Assembly (NCBI GenBank): GCA_022778805.1
Contig: JALFSN010000008.1
Span: 186,001-250,000 of the forward strand
From: Arcanobacterium sp.
Lineage (GTDB): Bacteria > Actinomycetota > Actinomycetes > Actinomycetales > Actinomycetaceae
Reading direction: 5' to 3'
Length of the DNA stretch: 64,000 nucleotides
Positions 63,711 through 64,000 of this stretch are shown here, piece after piece; positions within the stretch are counted from its first letter, which is position 1; every line of letters starts with the position of its first letter. The position numbers were made by a program, and so were the translations under genes. Below the pieces are notes generated by a model, which had not been told where the DNA came from, made no database searches, and saw only the letters and a list, made by a program, of their open reading frames with translations.

Positions 63711-64000
63711 TCAACTTCCACATGCCGTAATATGTACTAGTTTTGCCTCGCCAAACTGAGCTACTACTGGTCCAATCCCCGCATCAGCCACATCATCTAA
63801 TCCGGGATACCGCTTTTCAATACCATATCCAGATTCTCCCCACAAGTATAGATTTTTAAGGTCGAGTGCATACGTGACTTTGTTGCGAAGCAGCAGCGGG
63901 CACACATGCGGATCAGAATTAGCCTCACGCAGATGGCTCGCCAAGTAGAAAAGATCAGGCTCTACGGCAGACGTTATTTTGGGGAAAAGCGCCTGAACCC
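63711..64000 (-). CDS. DUF6541-type membrane protein, C-terminal part only
   Basis: Only the last 96 codons are visible; the frame is open to the window edge. The stretch includes VEPDLFYLASHLRE, SDPHVCPLLLRNKVTYALD, RYPGLDDVADAGI and the ending GPVVAQFGEAKLVHITACGS. The ending is nearly the same as GPVIAQVGEAKLVKITHCG of the 51187-53322 product, so this is a closer relative of that copy than of the convergent one. The stop codons of the two facing genes lie only 20 bp apart. The rest of the gene lies beyond position 64000. Confidence 0.8.
   Translation of the reverse strand, partial: VQALFPKITSAVEPDLFYLASHLREANSDPHVCPLLLRNKVTYALDLKNLYLWGESGYGIEKRYPGLDDVADAGIGPVVAQFGEAKLVHITACGS

Overview
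The window looks like the chromosome of a Gram-positive actinobacterium of moderate G+C content. The pointers are MtrA-MtrB-LpqB, a WhiB protein, DUF3499 and DUF5719 proteins, long-form Hpf, a NusG with a long acidic N-terminus, and UDP-galactopyranose mutase beside galactofuranosyltransferase-like and DUF6541 proteins. The content suggests a member of the Actinomycetaceae or a relative; this is an inference from gene content, not a database match. I saw no insertion sequence, prophage, CRISPR array or rRNA.

Layout. (1) 1-6635 is a xylose locus: xylA, xylB, xylF and the start of xylG run leftward, and a ROK repressor gene is divergent. A perfect 7-4-7 inverted repeat lies on the -10 of the xylA promoter. 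(2) 6837-14250 is a second carbohydrate locus: a HemL-like class III aminotransferase (leftward), an FGGY kinase, a GtsA/glucose-mannose-type binding lipoprotein and two CUT1 permeases without an ATPase. It ends at a perfect 29-bp-stem hairpin. (3) 14540-18573 is the ribosomal/secretion block rplL, rplJ, rplA, rplK, nusG, secE, tRNA-Trp, with an L10-type leader. (4) 18826-23891 holds an APH-like kinase, an aspartate aminotransferase, murB, rpmG and tRNA-Met, tRNA-Thr and tRNA-Tyr. (5) 24078-30560 holds hpf, comFC, lpqB, mtrB and mtrA. (6) 30788-38666 holds a six-helix membrane protein gene, then DUF4129, DUF4350, MoxR and DUF58, followed by convergent SpoIIM and divergent RDD genes: the conserved MoxR/von Willebrand-like envelope cluster. 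(7) 38833-45484 runs leftward from whiB through a large glycosyltransferase, a DUF5719 protein, a zincin-like protein and a DUF3499 protein. (8) 45875-64000 is a cell-surface region: a coiled-coil/GH25 muramidase, glf, a tandem GT2-GT2 enzyme, three DUF6541 membrane proteins, an acyltransferase, a GT2-DUF4422-GT8 triple fusion, another GT2 and a Wzm/Wzt polysaccharide exporter.

How the parts work together. Regions 1 and 2 import sugars and feed them into central metabolism. Xylose would be isomerised and phosphorylated to xylulose-5-phosphate; the substrate of region 2 is not evident. Regions 5 to 7 hold a cell-envelope control circuit (MtrAB/LpqB, WhiB) and envelope-associated chaperone-like ATPases. 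Region 8 appears to make UDP-Galf, assemble a galactofuranose-containing glycan on the cytoplasmic face, export it with Wzm/Wzt and modify it outside the membrane. The most distinctive content is the multi-domain glycosyltransferases and repeated DUF6541 proteins of region 8, and the aminotransferase/FGGY-kinase pairing of region 2.
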